From contig NC_134029.1 in assembly GCF_964204645.1 (NCBI RefSeq), forward strand, positions 715,501 through 779,500: 64,000 nt of DNA, in the 5' to 3' direction. Under the pieces are notes generated by a model that did not search any database, was not told the origin of the DNA, and worked only from the letters and a program-made list of their open reading frames with translations. The position numbers and the translations under genes were made by a program. Positions 1 to 12,449 of this stretch are shown here, one piece after another (the stretch's first letter is position 1; every line of letters starts with the position of its first letter). The DNA comes from Tubulanus polymorphus (Eukaryota > Nemertea > Palaeonemertea > Tubulaniformes > Tubulanidae).

Positions 1-2979
1 CGTCTCTATTTCTGATCAAAAGAAAACCGAAATCTATGTATCGATAATCATATGATCGTTCAATTTGACTATTTAAAACTGCCGACAATTCCTACACTGA
101 ATAATAAAAGATTTATCTCGTCTCCACCCATAGACCTGGCGACGGAAAAACGAGCTCGAACAGAAAGCTAAAATTGCTCTGACACACATTCGAAACATGA
201 GAAAATCCGCGGTTAAAAAACCTGACAATAGATCGTCTACAATGCGTATACTTAACTCCATGGCTGGCCTTTTATTGTGATTTTGCGTGATTTGACGCGG
301 TGTTATTTTACTTGAAAATTACACGTGATAAAAAAATAGCCGAGTGAAAGTCGTGGTTTATTCATTCTCACTATAGAAGCTACTGGGTATAGTGTGTGTA
401 TATAGTGTTTGTGTCTCGACCCGGAGAGAGAAAGTGAAGCCGGTATTTATACCAGTCGCAGCTGATTACTGAAAATTACCCTTTATTTGGATAATAAAAT
501 GTCGCTACCCGATCAGGTAATGGGAGTTTGTCGTGTTAAACAGAGAACCAGTCAGTAAGTAATAGTAGAACCAGAGACTGAGAGAGTGTGGCGTATTTTC
601 ATTGCTGTCATTCATTTAAGTGTCAGGACTGAAACCTCGCCGATAAATGCAACTTGAAACGATGATAATTGATGGAATTTTGTCAAGATCAGGTAATGTC
701 AGGATTTGAATTGAGCTTCTGAAATTTGGGATTTAGAATCTAAAACTTAACCGAAAATGATTTCGACAAAGTTTCGTAATTCGAATCACTTGAAACTGGC
801 GAAAATATCATTGAATTTTGGTTTTTGTTCATCGATTTTATAAAGAAATACGCATTTTTGAAAAGCGATGACTGAGGTTAGAGTCGTTTCGGCTGTCGCG
901 AGACTGAGTTCTTGTTTTCTCAGTCGACGCAGCCTCGAGGGCATCTCATCTGGCAATCTGCGAATGACTGCAATTTTTTCGTGACCTTTTTTTCTAACCA
1001 TAAACACGAATTGAGATGTGACTTTATAAATCTCGACCTTTCATAGAAAGACCAGATGTTTATCCACATTGTACCAGATGCACAAGACGATGCCGGATGC
1101 CCCGGGCTTAAATCCACTTTGCACCGATGTTCACGCACAAGAGGCAGCGGAACACATCCATTTACAATAAGCCACTCGCTGTCTTCAAGCAAAATCTGCT
1201 CCACATCCATTCTTAGAACGGTTTAACCCTGACAAGGATTGAAAGGTCACCGGCTATTGTTAGAATTCTAATACGCGGGATTGGACCGTTTAGGATAAGA
1301 ATAGCGAGTATTTTGAGGTTTCCAAAAACTGACATAGATTACAAATATTTCTATAAATCTATCAATCTTTGAGTCCGATTTAAACAATAATCTACAGCTG
1401 TGTGGAACTGGATGCACAAACTAGGAACCCGATTTTTGTTATTTTTGTAACGTAAAATTGGATTGTTTTGTCTAACAACATATTCACCCACTAGCTGTGT
1501 GTATAGCTGTTTGTTAGTCATATCTCTTACCTTTCTTTAGTTGTCGGATTCAGTTTAGGCTTTTATACAGTCAAAAACGGGTCTGAATAAAGTCAAACCA
1601 AGAGCCAACTGCCTCGAGTTAGTTTGTATTCATCATCAAGTAAGAAAAAGATGCTTTATACCTCAAAATCTATCTCGAACCGATATCTATTATAATAGAC
1701 GCGTATCTGGTATTATATAGTCTGTGTATGCCGTCTCTGCTCCGCGTAGACACACACACAGATTAGAGGACATGTTTTAATGCATCATAATCTTTTGACC
1801 GTCGGAAATATTTTCTAAGGACAATAGAGTTTTTATCCGTATCTAATCCGCATTATATTCTCACATGACGGATCTAGATTGAGATTTTAATGCGTTGATA
1901 TTTTTTTCCTTTAGAACCTAATTCTGTATTCATCCCTGTCCGTACTGAATACTAAATCGAGCTGCTTCGGATTTGGAATTTTCTTTTCGGGTGGAATTTT
2001 CAGAATTTAATTCGTCTTCAATTTACCAGGATGATAAATACATCATATATTACTAAAGGAAACATTTCACTTCCATATGATCTGCGTATAATTCAATGGG
2101 AAAAGTCCCTTTCGATTTGAAGAATTAACTCAGCAGTATTTCGACTAATTGTCATCCTATAGTCTCCTTCTCAACCAAAACGTCAAATAAATTAGCTCAA
2201 TGAAACATTTCAGATTTTTTTCTTTGTTATCGTAGGATTTTATCAGATCTTTATCGTTATACATCACGGACATATCGATGGTTATAGAGTTGTAGAATAT
2301 AGTATAGTGACCCTCTGTTGTGTATAACAGATATTCAGTTTGTTCGAGTCAGTCTAAGTGAATCGATGAATCAGTGAATTTTTATGCTTCTCGTTGTACA
2401 GATATTATGAATATTTTACGGTTTAATAATAAGTGCAGATTTGATGCACGTCCGCAACTCATAATAATACATAATCTACATGAAAATAACTACTGGACAT
2501 AAAACTTTATTACGGCGCCGAATATTTTCAGGACTGAAATAATTTCTTCCTGGTTTCATCATCTTCGTGAGTTCCTTTATCGTGACGTGAATGTTTGATC
2601 GATAATTACACAACACGATGTCTCCATTCATTAGGATTCTGATTTTATCAACGGTTTCTGTACTGAAAACATTCGTTGTAACTTCGTTCGACAGTAAAAC
2701 AAATATTGAGTCGTTCATGTAACACAAAATATGATTTCAATACATAATAACAATAATGATTTAGTGATCTATAGATTTAGGAAGGTTACATTATGGAGGT
2801 TTAAACACTGCTTTCAGGAATTTATATAGTTTCACCAGCATTTTTGGGAATTACATAGTTAATAGAACGATGACCACACCCAAACGTGGTGAACGGATAA
2901 TAAGATAAAATCCCACTATTTACAGATTAAAAGAATTTAAAAACCAGAATTTATTTATTCAACCAAAAATATATAAAAG
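1..2979. other. No gene recognised
   Basis: A/T-rich sequence with stop codons in all frames. The only ORF that looks at all protein-like is an 83-codon minus-strand frame at 2476-2727. It has no splice acceptor at its upstream end and no recognisable motif, so it is not called. A copy of the dispersed ACAGCTGTG/GGAACTGGAT motif lies at about 1395-1413. Confidence 0.5.
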
Positions 2980-3021
2980 ACACGACGTTTCGATCTCACC
3001 CTAGAGATCATCGTCAGGTGT
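2980..3021 (-). ncRNA. Hammerhead-ribozyme-like core (retroelement-associated?)
   Basis: On the minus strand the order is ACAC, then CTGACGA, one T, a perfect 6-bp stem (GATCTC / GAGATC) with a 6-nt loop, GAAAC, GTC, then GTGT, which pairs with the first ACAC. This matches the hammerhead order: stem I, CUGANGA box, stem II, GAAA, a palindromic ACGT in place of stem III, GUC cleavage triplet, stem I. It departs from consensus in one extra T before stem II. Minimal hammerheads with very short stem III are known from Penelope-like elements and retrozymes. No reverse transcriptase is visible alongside. It could instead be a conserved terminal motif of a retroelement with no ribozyme activity. Confidence 0.45.
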
Positions 3022-5530
3022 TACGAGAGACCGAACAGACCGGACGGTTTGAGATGATTTCTGACCTAAGCGAACTGTTGATACAATTCAAATAATCCGA
3101 GTTCAAGAAAATAGATGATAAATAGGAACTGTTATTGCTAAGAGATTGGTTCATATTTCAAGCGTCGAAGTTGTCATAGAATCGTCACAGATACCTGAAC
3201 AATGACCATCTCCCTTCGCGCTCCTGAAACTTTGTTTCTAATTCTGACTAAACCTCCTCATTCTGTAACTTATACATCAAATTTCACTTTAAACCGATCC
3301 GGAATCAATAATGCGCCACAGCGAGTTTTTCATTGCACTTTCCGCCGACGTGTCCTGCCGTTTTTAATACGACTTTGATTGAACTTTGGATAATTGATGA
3401 GGGAAGAGAATAGTTGAGCTTTAGACATCCGAAAAAATCATCACCGAGCGATATCTCAAGGCTGTCGGATGAAAAGAGACATCGCGATTGACTATTCATT
3501 GGATAGCTTGCGCGTCTAGGTATCAATATTAAACAGATGTAGTCAGTGTGAGATCTGTTTAGGTTTGTTCTGCGGGGAATGAAACATTTGGCAATTTAAT
3601 CAGGTGTACGTAACGTTTTATTATTCGTACATAAAAAAAGAAAACGGCATGAAGCCGCTATTGTTTGGGGGGACAGGTTTTGTCGACGTAATAAAATGAT
3701 GGAAAACTACATAATACATGTCTATCGATTCTGTAATTTTCAAATATTATTTCAAATCTTCTCTAGAAATTATGAGCTTTCGTATGCGATGAGCAATATT
3801 TCAAGTTGAATAATTTTGAAGACGGTATCAATATTTGCATCCTCGGGATAGTGTTCCTTAGATTTGCCTTGAGACAATATGCGCGGTCATACCACATCAG
3901 TTGCTTATACCCAAAGTTACGAAGTTACCCAAAACCATGCCGCCTGCAGACTATGCAAACTGTATAAAGGCTTACTCCGTACACGAATCGCTATAAGACA
4001 GCGGCGCGGCTGTATCGGAGAGTAGAGGGTTAATATCGCATTGAGATACAGGATGCTGATGTAGTTATACGACGCGCAGACCCGCGACAACAGTCGTCAC
4101 TAATGACAAATCGAAATCAGAAAACGGGAAATTGAATTGACTTTAATAGAAAGACGATTTCGCATTAGAGATTTATATCTTATTCACTGCGGTGAAATCA
4201 TCCACGTTTTAGCTCCCTCTCTCCCGATACAGACAGACTTCAGTTGTCGATGATAATTTACTTCCAGTCAACCACCGATTTCTCTAACAAAACTAGAAGA
4301 AAACCGATAATGACAAAACTGCATTAGTGAACTTTTAATATTATTACAATTCAAGTTGAATTAATGCATCTTTCTTGTGTGAGTTTATTTTGGACTTTCT
4401 TTTTAAAGATTAACTTTTTCCATCGTACGTGAATATGCTTTTTAGAGACATTAGTCTTCGCCAATCCCTCGAGGGGCTCTCCCCAGAGGCAGTATAATAA
4501 TCAGGTGACAAAGTGCCATGAGATTCCTCGATTTTTTGTGGACGCTGAAACTAAGAAAGTCCATTTTCATTTTGCAATCCCTCCACTCGCTTAACGTCAC
4601 GTTTCTAGGACGATCGATGGTTTTTCCCTCGAATCAGGAAACCACTCAGGACGTTATTTTGTAGGCTCGATGTCCCTTTTCGCGAATAAAGGTGTCGATG
4701 CCAGAACTGAAGCTTTGACCAAGAAACGTTTGCCATCACGATTTTAGAGTCTTATCACGCAAAGGAATCATGGCCAGATTTTGGACGATCGAAAGTGTTT
4801 TGTTTTGCCAAATGAAATAGGATAATTCAAACAAGCGCTGTGTGTGGGGGAGATGTGTTGAGTTTCTTCTGCAAGTCGTTTTGTATTTCTCGCTCTGCAC
4901 TGAGAACCTTTTTCAGAACACTTTCAGTTCACACAGATAATTGACAGTAGAGGTTTTAGCGGCGTGACAATGAACGCTGGTTTCCTCGGATTGATATCAA
5001 AGCCCGAACACACACAAAACCAGTGATCAATAGAGATATAACAGTTACCGGTTCTTTCAACCGTATCAAAAACCACAGTTACTTTACACAGATTTTTACC
5101 ATCTCCTGTGGTTTCCTGTGTCCTTGATTGTGATTCCTAGACTTTTGGCTGCAAACCAAAAATAAAGCTAAGACTGGTCTTGCATTGTTAGATCGGTTAT
5201 AGATCGGTTATAGGACCAATTTGGACTAAGGCTTATACGCATTATTTGAATATCTATCTTCGGTTGAGTAATAGAAATGAATGACCTCCTCGTCCGGAAA
5301 ACATGCGCCATCCACGGGAACCGTGTCTCGGAGGTTAACAGAAAAGTCAGCTCAATTAATCACCGAATCACGTGATCTACGAGTAATTAAAGGTCTGATG
5401 TAAATACCAATCAAGTAAAAATCATCACCGCGCATGCGTCACGCAACAGATCATTGTCGGTTATAATTGGGAGCGCAGGATCGATAACGAGGCTACAGCG
5501 GAAGAAAATAGCGAGAATAATTATTCACCT
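3022..5530. other. No gene recognised
   Basis: No supported ORF or RNA gene. A short direct duplication (agatcggttat repeated) lies near 5190-5213, next to a GACTGGTCTT motif that recurs around 7.7 kb and in diverged form at 39.2 kb. Confidence 0.5.
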
Positions 5531-5936
5531 GTGTTAGAATTAATGGGAGAGATGTGGAGAGAAGAGAGAGGAAAGAGAGGAGAGAGAGAGGAGAGAGATG
5601 AGTGGGAGGAGAGAGAGAGGAGAGAGAGGAGAGAGGAGAGTGGGAGGGAGGGAGGAGAGAAGAGAGCGGGAGAGAGGAGAGAGAAGAGAGAGAAGAGAGC
5701 GGGAGAGAGGAGAGAGAAGAGAGAGAAGACAAAAGAGAGCGGGGAGTGAGAAAGAGAGGGGGAGAGAGAGAGGAGAGAGATGAGTGGGAGGAGAGAGAGA
5801 GGAGAGAGAGGAGAGAGGAGAGTGGGAGGGAGGGAGGAGAGAAGAGAGCGGGAGAGTGGAGAGAGAAGAGAAAAGAGAGCGGGGAGTGGGAAGAGAGGGG
5901 GAGAGAGAATAGAGAGAAAGGGAATGAGAGATGAGT
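5531..5936. repeat. Polypurine (GAGAGG-type) satellite with internal 182-bp duplication
   Basis: About 400 bp of almost pure purine on the + strand. A block starting at the ATGAGTGGGAGG near 5598 recurs near 5780, so two near-identical copies lie about 182 bp apart. Long ORFs on both strands here are composition artefacts, rich in Arg/Glu/Gly on one strand and Ser/Leu/Pro on the other. Such tracts can form triplex (H-) DNA. Confidence 0.9.
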
Positions 5937-8900
5937 GAGTAGACCGCGAAGACAGAGTAAAAAAATCTAGAAATTTTTCTATACCTTTCAATATAGCGAA
6001 ATACAAATGAAACGTTTCCGAAACGTTTTGTGTTTTGCCAGGATCAGAAAAAGTGACGAGGGTAAAATGTGATACAGTTTTATTAGTAGGTTAGCCGTGA
6101 TTATTGTATTTTCGACCCTGGCAGGTATTCAATAATTGAGCTGTTGTTGTTTTTACTATAATCATAATAATTACCGTGTGATATAGTTCTCTGTATTGTG
6201 TGTGTGTGCGTACTACGCCTACAGCTAGACCTAACCAGCATCGAGAATGATCTTCACTGAGCTCATGTCTCGAATCCCCTCTGGGGATACTTTCGTTTTT
6301 AAATCATTTCACGTGCAATTTGACATTCAATTTCCTGTTTTTTTCCGACGAGACCGACTAGCCCGACACATCCCCTCGATTCCTGTGGGTAATTACAGGC
6401 CAGATTTTATATCGTATGATATATAAAACCCCGCACTAAAACCACTGACGACAAGGATAAATGTGTAGATTGAAGAGATTATATGTGGTTTTTGCTTCGA
6501 GCTATCGACAGACTTGAAGTTTAGCTTTTAATGGCGCATAGTGGGAGCGTCAGGGTTTATAATCTAGACACCATGGTTGCACCAGTCACGAGGTAGGTTT
6601 CGATTGAACGAATTCCGGTTCCGGATTATTACGAACTCTTTGCCGGCCGTTTCTATCAAATCTGTAGTCTTGTCATGATTTAACTGAAAATACTAATTAA
6701 ATAGTGTAAATTATTCATTTTACTGTCATTCTTCCGGCATCTAAACATCGTAATCAGCGCCTAACAAGGTAAGACCTCCCTGAATGCCAAGTCTCTTTGT
6801 CACCGGTAACTTTAGTTTCCCTGATACAGGTGTTTATTGTTGAACTGTTAACACCTCCTACTGTTTAGAACGATCTATTACAGTAAGTTCTGATAGGAGG
6901 ATGATTTACGCTCTCTCCTCTCCGCCGCACACTGGTGTAATACGCGCAGAATGCTTCGCCACCCCCTCTACCACAGTTATACCTACACTGTAGGATTTAA
7001 ATAGTTCTAAAGCAAGGTGAGATGTTGGTTGCTGTTATATGTTCTGGACGCGGTAGTTTAGTAACCGGAGTAATTATCTAATGCCGCTGTATCTAACTGG
7101 GAGACTGGGGGATAGATCACCATTCTCCTATCTCCTCCTGAGTCTAGGTAAGTATTGGTATCATACATAGATTGATGGTTGTCTCGGGACTCGTAATGAA
7201 AATTGTAATCTCAGAGTCGTCAGACGTGAAACGTTGATGATTTCACGTAAGGGGTTCGGATTATTTTCGGTCATCAATAAATGGTGTGAGCCTTGTCGAT
7301 CTGAGATCTGTATTCTATAATTCTGCAGTTTAATGTCACTCTGTGGAGATTGTCGGCACCGTCACGTCTGTCTTACAGCTTCATAAATCTTTTATTTATA
7401 ATCAGACAAACGCTCACCCGCACCAATTCATCATCATTCTTGCTTTTTAATCTATAGAGTCTGCGGGTTTTTTAAATGCTGCCTCCAGTAGAAACCAGTC
7501 GTCGTCTAGAGGTTAATACGATTAAACACTGGCGCCTGTAGCTATGCATTTTAAATAGGATTACTTGGACATTTTTTGTAGAAGGACCGGTAGCCTGTAG
7601 TATATGCAGGGCCTAGATGCACAGTCGTGACCTAAGTAGAAGCTGCGGTCTTAAATCTTAAGATAGGGTGATAAGTTCGGATAGATCGGCTATAGAAGGA
7701 AGTTGGGCTCAGACCGGTCTTAAATCTAAGCCGTGACTGTGAAACTGGCCGTATCCTATCGCTCTGTGAAGTGGTAATTCTGAGACGAGTTTCTATTCAT
7801 GATTGGTCTTTGAGAATTCTTGTCGTTGATTCAGTCATACCGCGCCGGTTCAGAGATCGGTAAAAACGAAAAAAATCCTTTACGTAATTTACGTTTGAAT
7901 CGGAGCGAAAGGAGAGAAATTTGCTTTTGATTTGTCGGCGAATTTCTGACGCTGTTTTCTATGAGTGATCGTCATCATCGTCGCAAATTAAGGTTACTAC
8001 AAAATCCACTTGAAATCTTGAATCGTCGTTACATCATTTGTATCGTCTGCGAAGAACACGCGGAGTAACTCATCGATACACGAATCATGTACTCCGGCAC
8101 ACGATAATTGTATAAATCAGGGTTTTAAACCTCATCACATTCTATAAAACCCATCAACGTTTGTAGATCTAAGAAGCTCGTCCATTCACAGACCGGAGTT
8201 CCTCCGCGCACAAAACGTGATTCAAACTCGCAGTGGATGATTTTTTTTTCGTCCACTCGAATCGCGGTGAATAGAACTAAAATTACGCCGACGAAACGAC
8301 GACCACAAACCGTAAAATGCTGCTTACTTTATCCGAAAATTGCCATCGCTTACACGATTATTTTTTCCGGTGATATTTTATCGTCGGAACTCAATAGCAA
8401 CCGCGGTTCGTGACGTTGAAATCAAAACGCCATAATTTCACAAACGTCTTTTGAAAGATTTACTGATCTGCTCCTCAGCGGCGGTAGTGGTGATGATGCT
8501 GGCATATTCCAATCTTATCGAATCGAATCAACTCATCTCTGGAATGTTGACTTTAACTGAATTGTACACGCTGCAACTGTCCTAAAGATCTGACTCTGTA
8601 AACACAATCACTCTGATCAGTACTGTCAATAGATATACGCCGTGTAACAGTCACCGATGGTTCACTGTTGTTTGTCTTGTTTGTCCTGGTGTCGCCTCAT
8701 TCAACATACGATGAACGTCATCTTAAAGATGAATGGACCGATTTAAACCGGTCTCAGTTCAAATAATACGATAACTCGACGGACAAATATTCGCCGTATT
8801 CTCTCTCGCATACTGAAAAAATACCATTCGAATTTCTGGTGATCAGCTGCAGCGGCGTGTTGTAGTTTGTGTCGTCGGAATTAGCGGGAGTTTGATTGGA

Positions 8901-9234
8901 TTTTTACGCGCGCTGACACCGCGCGTTCTCTTGAGGAATAGGTTTTTACTCGGAATCAATCGTAGGAACTCCGTAGCTGACACACACACAGAAAAAAATC
9001 CTGTTTAGTTTGGTTATATTGAATTAGACTGGAGGATGTCGATGTAACGTCCCCTGGGTTTATTGTGACAGCTTGCGGTTTTAATACCACGTAACTCAAC
9101 CAATATGACGAGATCTAGTCGGGGAACTGATTTTAAAAGTGTAAATTGGCGCGGTGTGTTTTTATCGAGATATTTTTACAAGGAAAAAGGTCAGTTTTTA
9201 GATGATGAGGCGTCAATTTTCCTGCACAATATTA
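5937..9234. other. No gene recognised; one MITE-like element inside
   Basis: A/T-rich intergenic or intronic sequence with no supportable ORF. It contains the short inverted-repeat element at 7620-7741. The frame that opens at 9105 runs only into the GGGAGA satellite and is an artefact. Confidence 0.5.
7620..7741. mobile_element. Short MITE-like element with CACAGTC ends
   Basis: The left end reads CACAGTCGTGACCTAAG and the right end is the reverse complement of CACAGTCACGGCTTAG, giving imperfect terminal inverted repeats about 122 bp apart. Inside, an 18-bp segment (CGGTCTTAAATCT...) occurs twice as a direct repeat. A related copy of the left part (CCGTGACCTAAGTCC) lies near 39111. No target-site duplication is clear, so the boundaries are approximate. 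Confidence 0.4.
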
Positions 9235-9312
9235 GAGGGAGAGGAAGAGGGAGAGGGAGAGGGAGAGGGAGAGGGAGAGGGAGAGGGAGAGGGAGAGGGA
9301 GAGGGAGAGGGA
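9235..9312. repeat. (GGGAGA)n hexamer repeat
   Basis: About 13 near-perfect tandem GGGAGA units lead directly into the 25/26-bp minisatellite. The minisatellite unit itself contains GGGAGAGG, so it probably arose from this hexamer. Confidence 0.95.
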
Positions 9313-10022
9313 GAGCCAGGAGAGCCAGGAGAGGTAGACCCAGGGGGAGAGAGGGAGAGGTAGACCCAGGGGAGAGAGGGAGAGGTAGACCCAGGGGAGA
9401 GAGGGAGAGGTAGACCCAGGGGAGAGAGGGAGAGGTAGACCCAGGGGGAGAGAGGGAGAGGTAGACCCAGGGGGAGAGAGGGAGAGGTAGACCCAGGGGG
9501 AGAGAGGGAGAGGTAGACCCAGGGGGAGAGAGGGAGAGGTAGACCCAGGGGGAGAGAGGGAGAGGTAGACCCAGGGGGAGAGAGGGAGAGGTAGACCCAG
9601 GGGGAGAGAGGGAGAGGTAGACCCAGGGGGAGAGAGGGAGAGGTAGACCCAGGGGAGAGAGGGAGAGGTAGACCCAGGGGAGAGAGGGAGAGGTAGACCC
9701 AGGGGAGAGAGGGAGAGGTAGACCCAGGGGGAGAGAGGGAGAGGTAGACCCAGGGGAGAGAGGGAGAGGTAGACCCAGGGGAGAGAGGGAGAGGTAGACC
9801 CAGGGGGAGAGAGGGAGAGGTAGACCCAGGGGGAGAGAGGGAGAGGTAGACCCAGGGGGAGAGAGGGAGAGGTAGACCCAGGGGAGAGAGGGAGAGGTAG
9901 ACCCAGGGGAGAGAGGGAGAGGTAGACCCAGGGGGAGAGCCAGGAGAGGTAGACCCAGGGGAGAGAGGGAGAGGTAGACCCAGGGGGAGAGAGGGAGAGG
10001 TAGACCCAGGGGGAGAGAGGGA
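9313..10022. repeat. 25/26-bp minisatellite, about 27 copies
   Basis: The unit is TAGACCCAGGGG(G) followed by AGAGAGGGAGAGG. Copies are otherwise almost identical and differ mainly in whether the G run has four or five bases, giving 25- or 26-bp units. One unit near 9935 carries an inserted GCCAGG variant also seen at the left edge. Because the unit length is not a multiple of three, no continuous protein is encoded. Confidence 0.95.
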
Positions 10023-11642
10023 AAGTAAATGTGAGTTGAGAGAGGGATGTATTGATCTATTTGATCAATTTACACAAACACGAGAGAAAGTGTAGAAAGA
10101 TGAATCGACGCGCGTCGCCTGGAAATGTTTCAATTAAAATTGAAATTGATTCTCAAGTAGTTCATTGAAGTGAAGTAGATTGTAGAAGAATAGTTGAGAG
10201 GTTTAGAACCCGCCGCCGCGGGAGTGCGGTGTAGTGCCGTATAGTGCGGTAGTGATGGTGGTTTTTAATGAAATTGAGTCACAACCACGCGAAGTCATCG
10301 GGCTATTATTGTATGGTCGGTTTTGAGTTCAGTTGAAGCGACGTGAAAGACTCATCATTCCTGTCACTCTTCTGTCGTCTCTGCTGTCGTCGATTTGCTG
10401 TTTTTCAATTCAAATTGATGAGATATGAATTCATAGAAATAATCTACAATACAATTTCAATTTGAAGGAAAGGCTACAAACCGTTATATATACCGAGTTG
10501 GATAGGAAATATTACTATTAGATTGCACAATTTGTAAGGTTCTAGGATACAGAAAACTGCCTCACTCGCGTTTAACGTCGTAGTTTCTTTTGATATATAT
10601 CATGATAATGATAATGATAATGATAATGATATTAATACTTAATTTCGGACAACGGTCCATGAAATAAATCATGAATAAATTAGATTTTATAAAAGCGGTG
10701 ATTATACAATACCGAACAGATATACAATCTTTAGAGTCAGATTTTGTAAATTGATTCTGCGAAGAAATGAATAGTTTCGACTTTAAACCGTAGATCACTG
10801 GTATCTGCGTCTAATGCAGTGACGTATTTGTCGGTTAATTGTTGTTGATATGACGACTGATTGGAATGGTTTTTCTCTCCCCGAACTCGGTTACAGTTTC
10901 TATTTTATAATGAAGTTTTATCGTTATTTACGTTTTTGATTGCGACGATAAAACACGACTTTCACTGTCTCGCCGTCGGTTCAGCAGAGCGTTAGTGATT
11001 TTTACGACGATTTTCTGAGAGAGTGATTTTTACGAGTTCGGAACGGTGACGATTCTTCGACTCGGCGAGGCTATTGCTCTCAATTATCGCGGCTTACAGC
11101 TATTAGGCTTATACTGCTAGACGCTATATCATCCTTCAGTCCTTAATTGGACCCCCGGAACTACTGTTGCCCGATTGTTGTATCTCTGGACGATCAGTAC
11201 CTCGATTTAAGCCTGGTTAAGCTTCATTAAGCTTCATTATAGAAGTCATTAGATCTGTACAAATAGTCACGATCAGCACACTTATACTCGCCACCTTATT
11301 AACCCTGCGAACACTTATCCGATGGGCCACTAAGGAGACCCCTATCGCGGAGTCGTACGCCAACCAGTCCCTGAATGCTCTGTTTAAAAACGTGATATGA
11401 CGGTTACCATGGAGTCAAAGTCTTTATAGTCGACACCCGATAAACTGCCACCTCTGCCTAAGGCCAGGTTTTTTTGAACGGAACATCTGTATTCTGTTTT
11501 GGAACAATGAAGCCCCTGATATACCGCCATACTCCCTATACCGCCAAAATCCTGATGAAGGCTGATGGGCGAGATTAACTGCAAATCACGTGGTTGTAGC
11601 CAGAACTGGTGCCACCCTGTCCCTCCCTACGATCCCCCATCC
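10023..11642. other. No gene recognised; small (ATAATG)n repeat
   Basis: No supportable ORF. A microsatellite of ATAATG/ATGATA units lies at about 10601-10632, and a duplicated AAGCTTCATT at 11219-11238. Confidence 0.5.
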
Positions 11643-11838
11643 CCTGAATATCATATCCCTGTAGGCCCTTCCCTCACCTCTGAGACCCCCTCCTGGATAT
11701 CATATCCCAGTAGGCCCTGCCCTCGCCTCTGAGACCCCCTCCCGGATATCATATCCCAGTAGGCCCTGCCCTCGCCTCTGAGACCCCCTCCTGGATATTA
11801 TGTCCCTGTAGGCCCTGCCCTCGCCTCTGAAAACCCCA
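11643..11838. repeat. 49-bp tandem repeat, 4 copies
   Basis: Four consecutive 49-bp units, each with GGATATCATATCCC near its start, then AGTAGGCCCTGCC and CTCTGAGACCCCCT. The first and last units are the most diverged, the two central ones nearly identical. The GGATATCATATCC core is itself palindromic. Confidence 0.92.
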
Positions 11839-12343
11839 TTCTCCTGTAGATCAGTCCAAGTCGTCGATGAATCAGACATGAATTTTCTCCGCTGCTCGCA
11901 ATAACTGAGATGATGAATAGAATTGAGGTTTCGGTCGCGTTTTACGATCGTAAAATATGCGACATTATGAGCTGAGATGATGTGATCGGAGACGGAGTTT
12001 ACCTCATAAATATCATCACGAGTTTCTCTCGAACGAGCTGTTCTACAATCTTACCTCTATTCTGTAGAGTGTCGTATTAATAATTGATTCTATCTCCCAA
12101 TTGAAGACCGTAAAGAGTAAATCAAAAGTCGTTACAATTTAATTATTGAAACTCGATGTTTTGATTGCGTTGATCTAACGTGTTTGATAATCGCATTAGT
12201 CGATTTACGGTAATTACAGTAAATCTGCTAATACTTCATCCAGATTGCCGCCACTCGACGATCCATGGTTTCTGGAGAATTTAAAAAAAAAATGGTACAA
12301 ACCGTGATGCAGAAAATGTTTCCTGCGTTTCATCGAGATTAAC
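11839..12343. other. No gene recognised
   Basis: Short spacer between the 49-bp repeat and the tRNA gene; no ORF or repeat is supported. Confidence 0.5.
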
Positions 12344-12348
12344 AAAAA
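12344..12348 (-). terminator. RNA polymerase III T-run terminator of tRNA-Ser
   Basis: Five A residues on the + strand, i.e. TTTTT on the minus strand, about 20 nt beyond the 3' end of the tRNA. This is the usual Pol III stop. Confidence 0.8.
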
Positions 12349-12367
12349 TATCGTGAGAGGACATATT

Positions 12368-12449
12368 CGCTGCGAGTAGGGTTCGAACCTACGCGGGAAG
12401 ATCCCATTGGATTTCAAGTCCAACGCCTTAACCACTCGGCCATCGCAGC
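12368..12449 (-). tRNA. tRNA-Ser (anticodon UGA)
   Basis: An 82-nt cloverleaf on the minus strand. The 7-bp acceptor stem GCTGCGA / TCGCAGC is perfect and is followed by discriminator G. The A box (TGGCCGAGTGG) and B box (GGTTCGAACCC) are intact. The anticodon stem TTGGA / TCCAA encloses the loop CTTGAAA with anticodon TGA. The variable arm is long, as is typical for serine tRNAs. It decodes UCA and wobble UCN codons. No intron is present and CCA is not encoded, both normal for a nuclear eukaryotic tRNA. A T5 terminator follows. It appears functional. Confidence 0.97.

Noticed and set aside
2476-2727. 83-codon minus-strand ORF with protein-like composition
   Set aside because: No splice acceptor, homologous motif or adjoining exon could be identified; it may be chance in A/T-rich DNA.
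5521-6006. Long Ser/Leu/Pro and Arg/Glu/Gly ORFs on both strands
   Set aside because: They are translations of a GAGAGG-type satellite; stops are absent only because of composition.
9105-9413. 102-codon ORF with an (RG)n tract, resembling RGG-box proteins
   Set aside because: The RG run comes from the GGGAGA microsatellite, the N-terminal part has no recognisable content, and the frame breaks in the 25/26-bp array.
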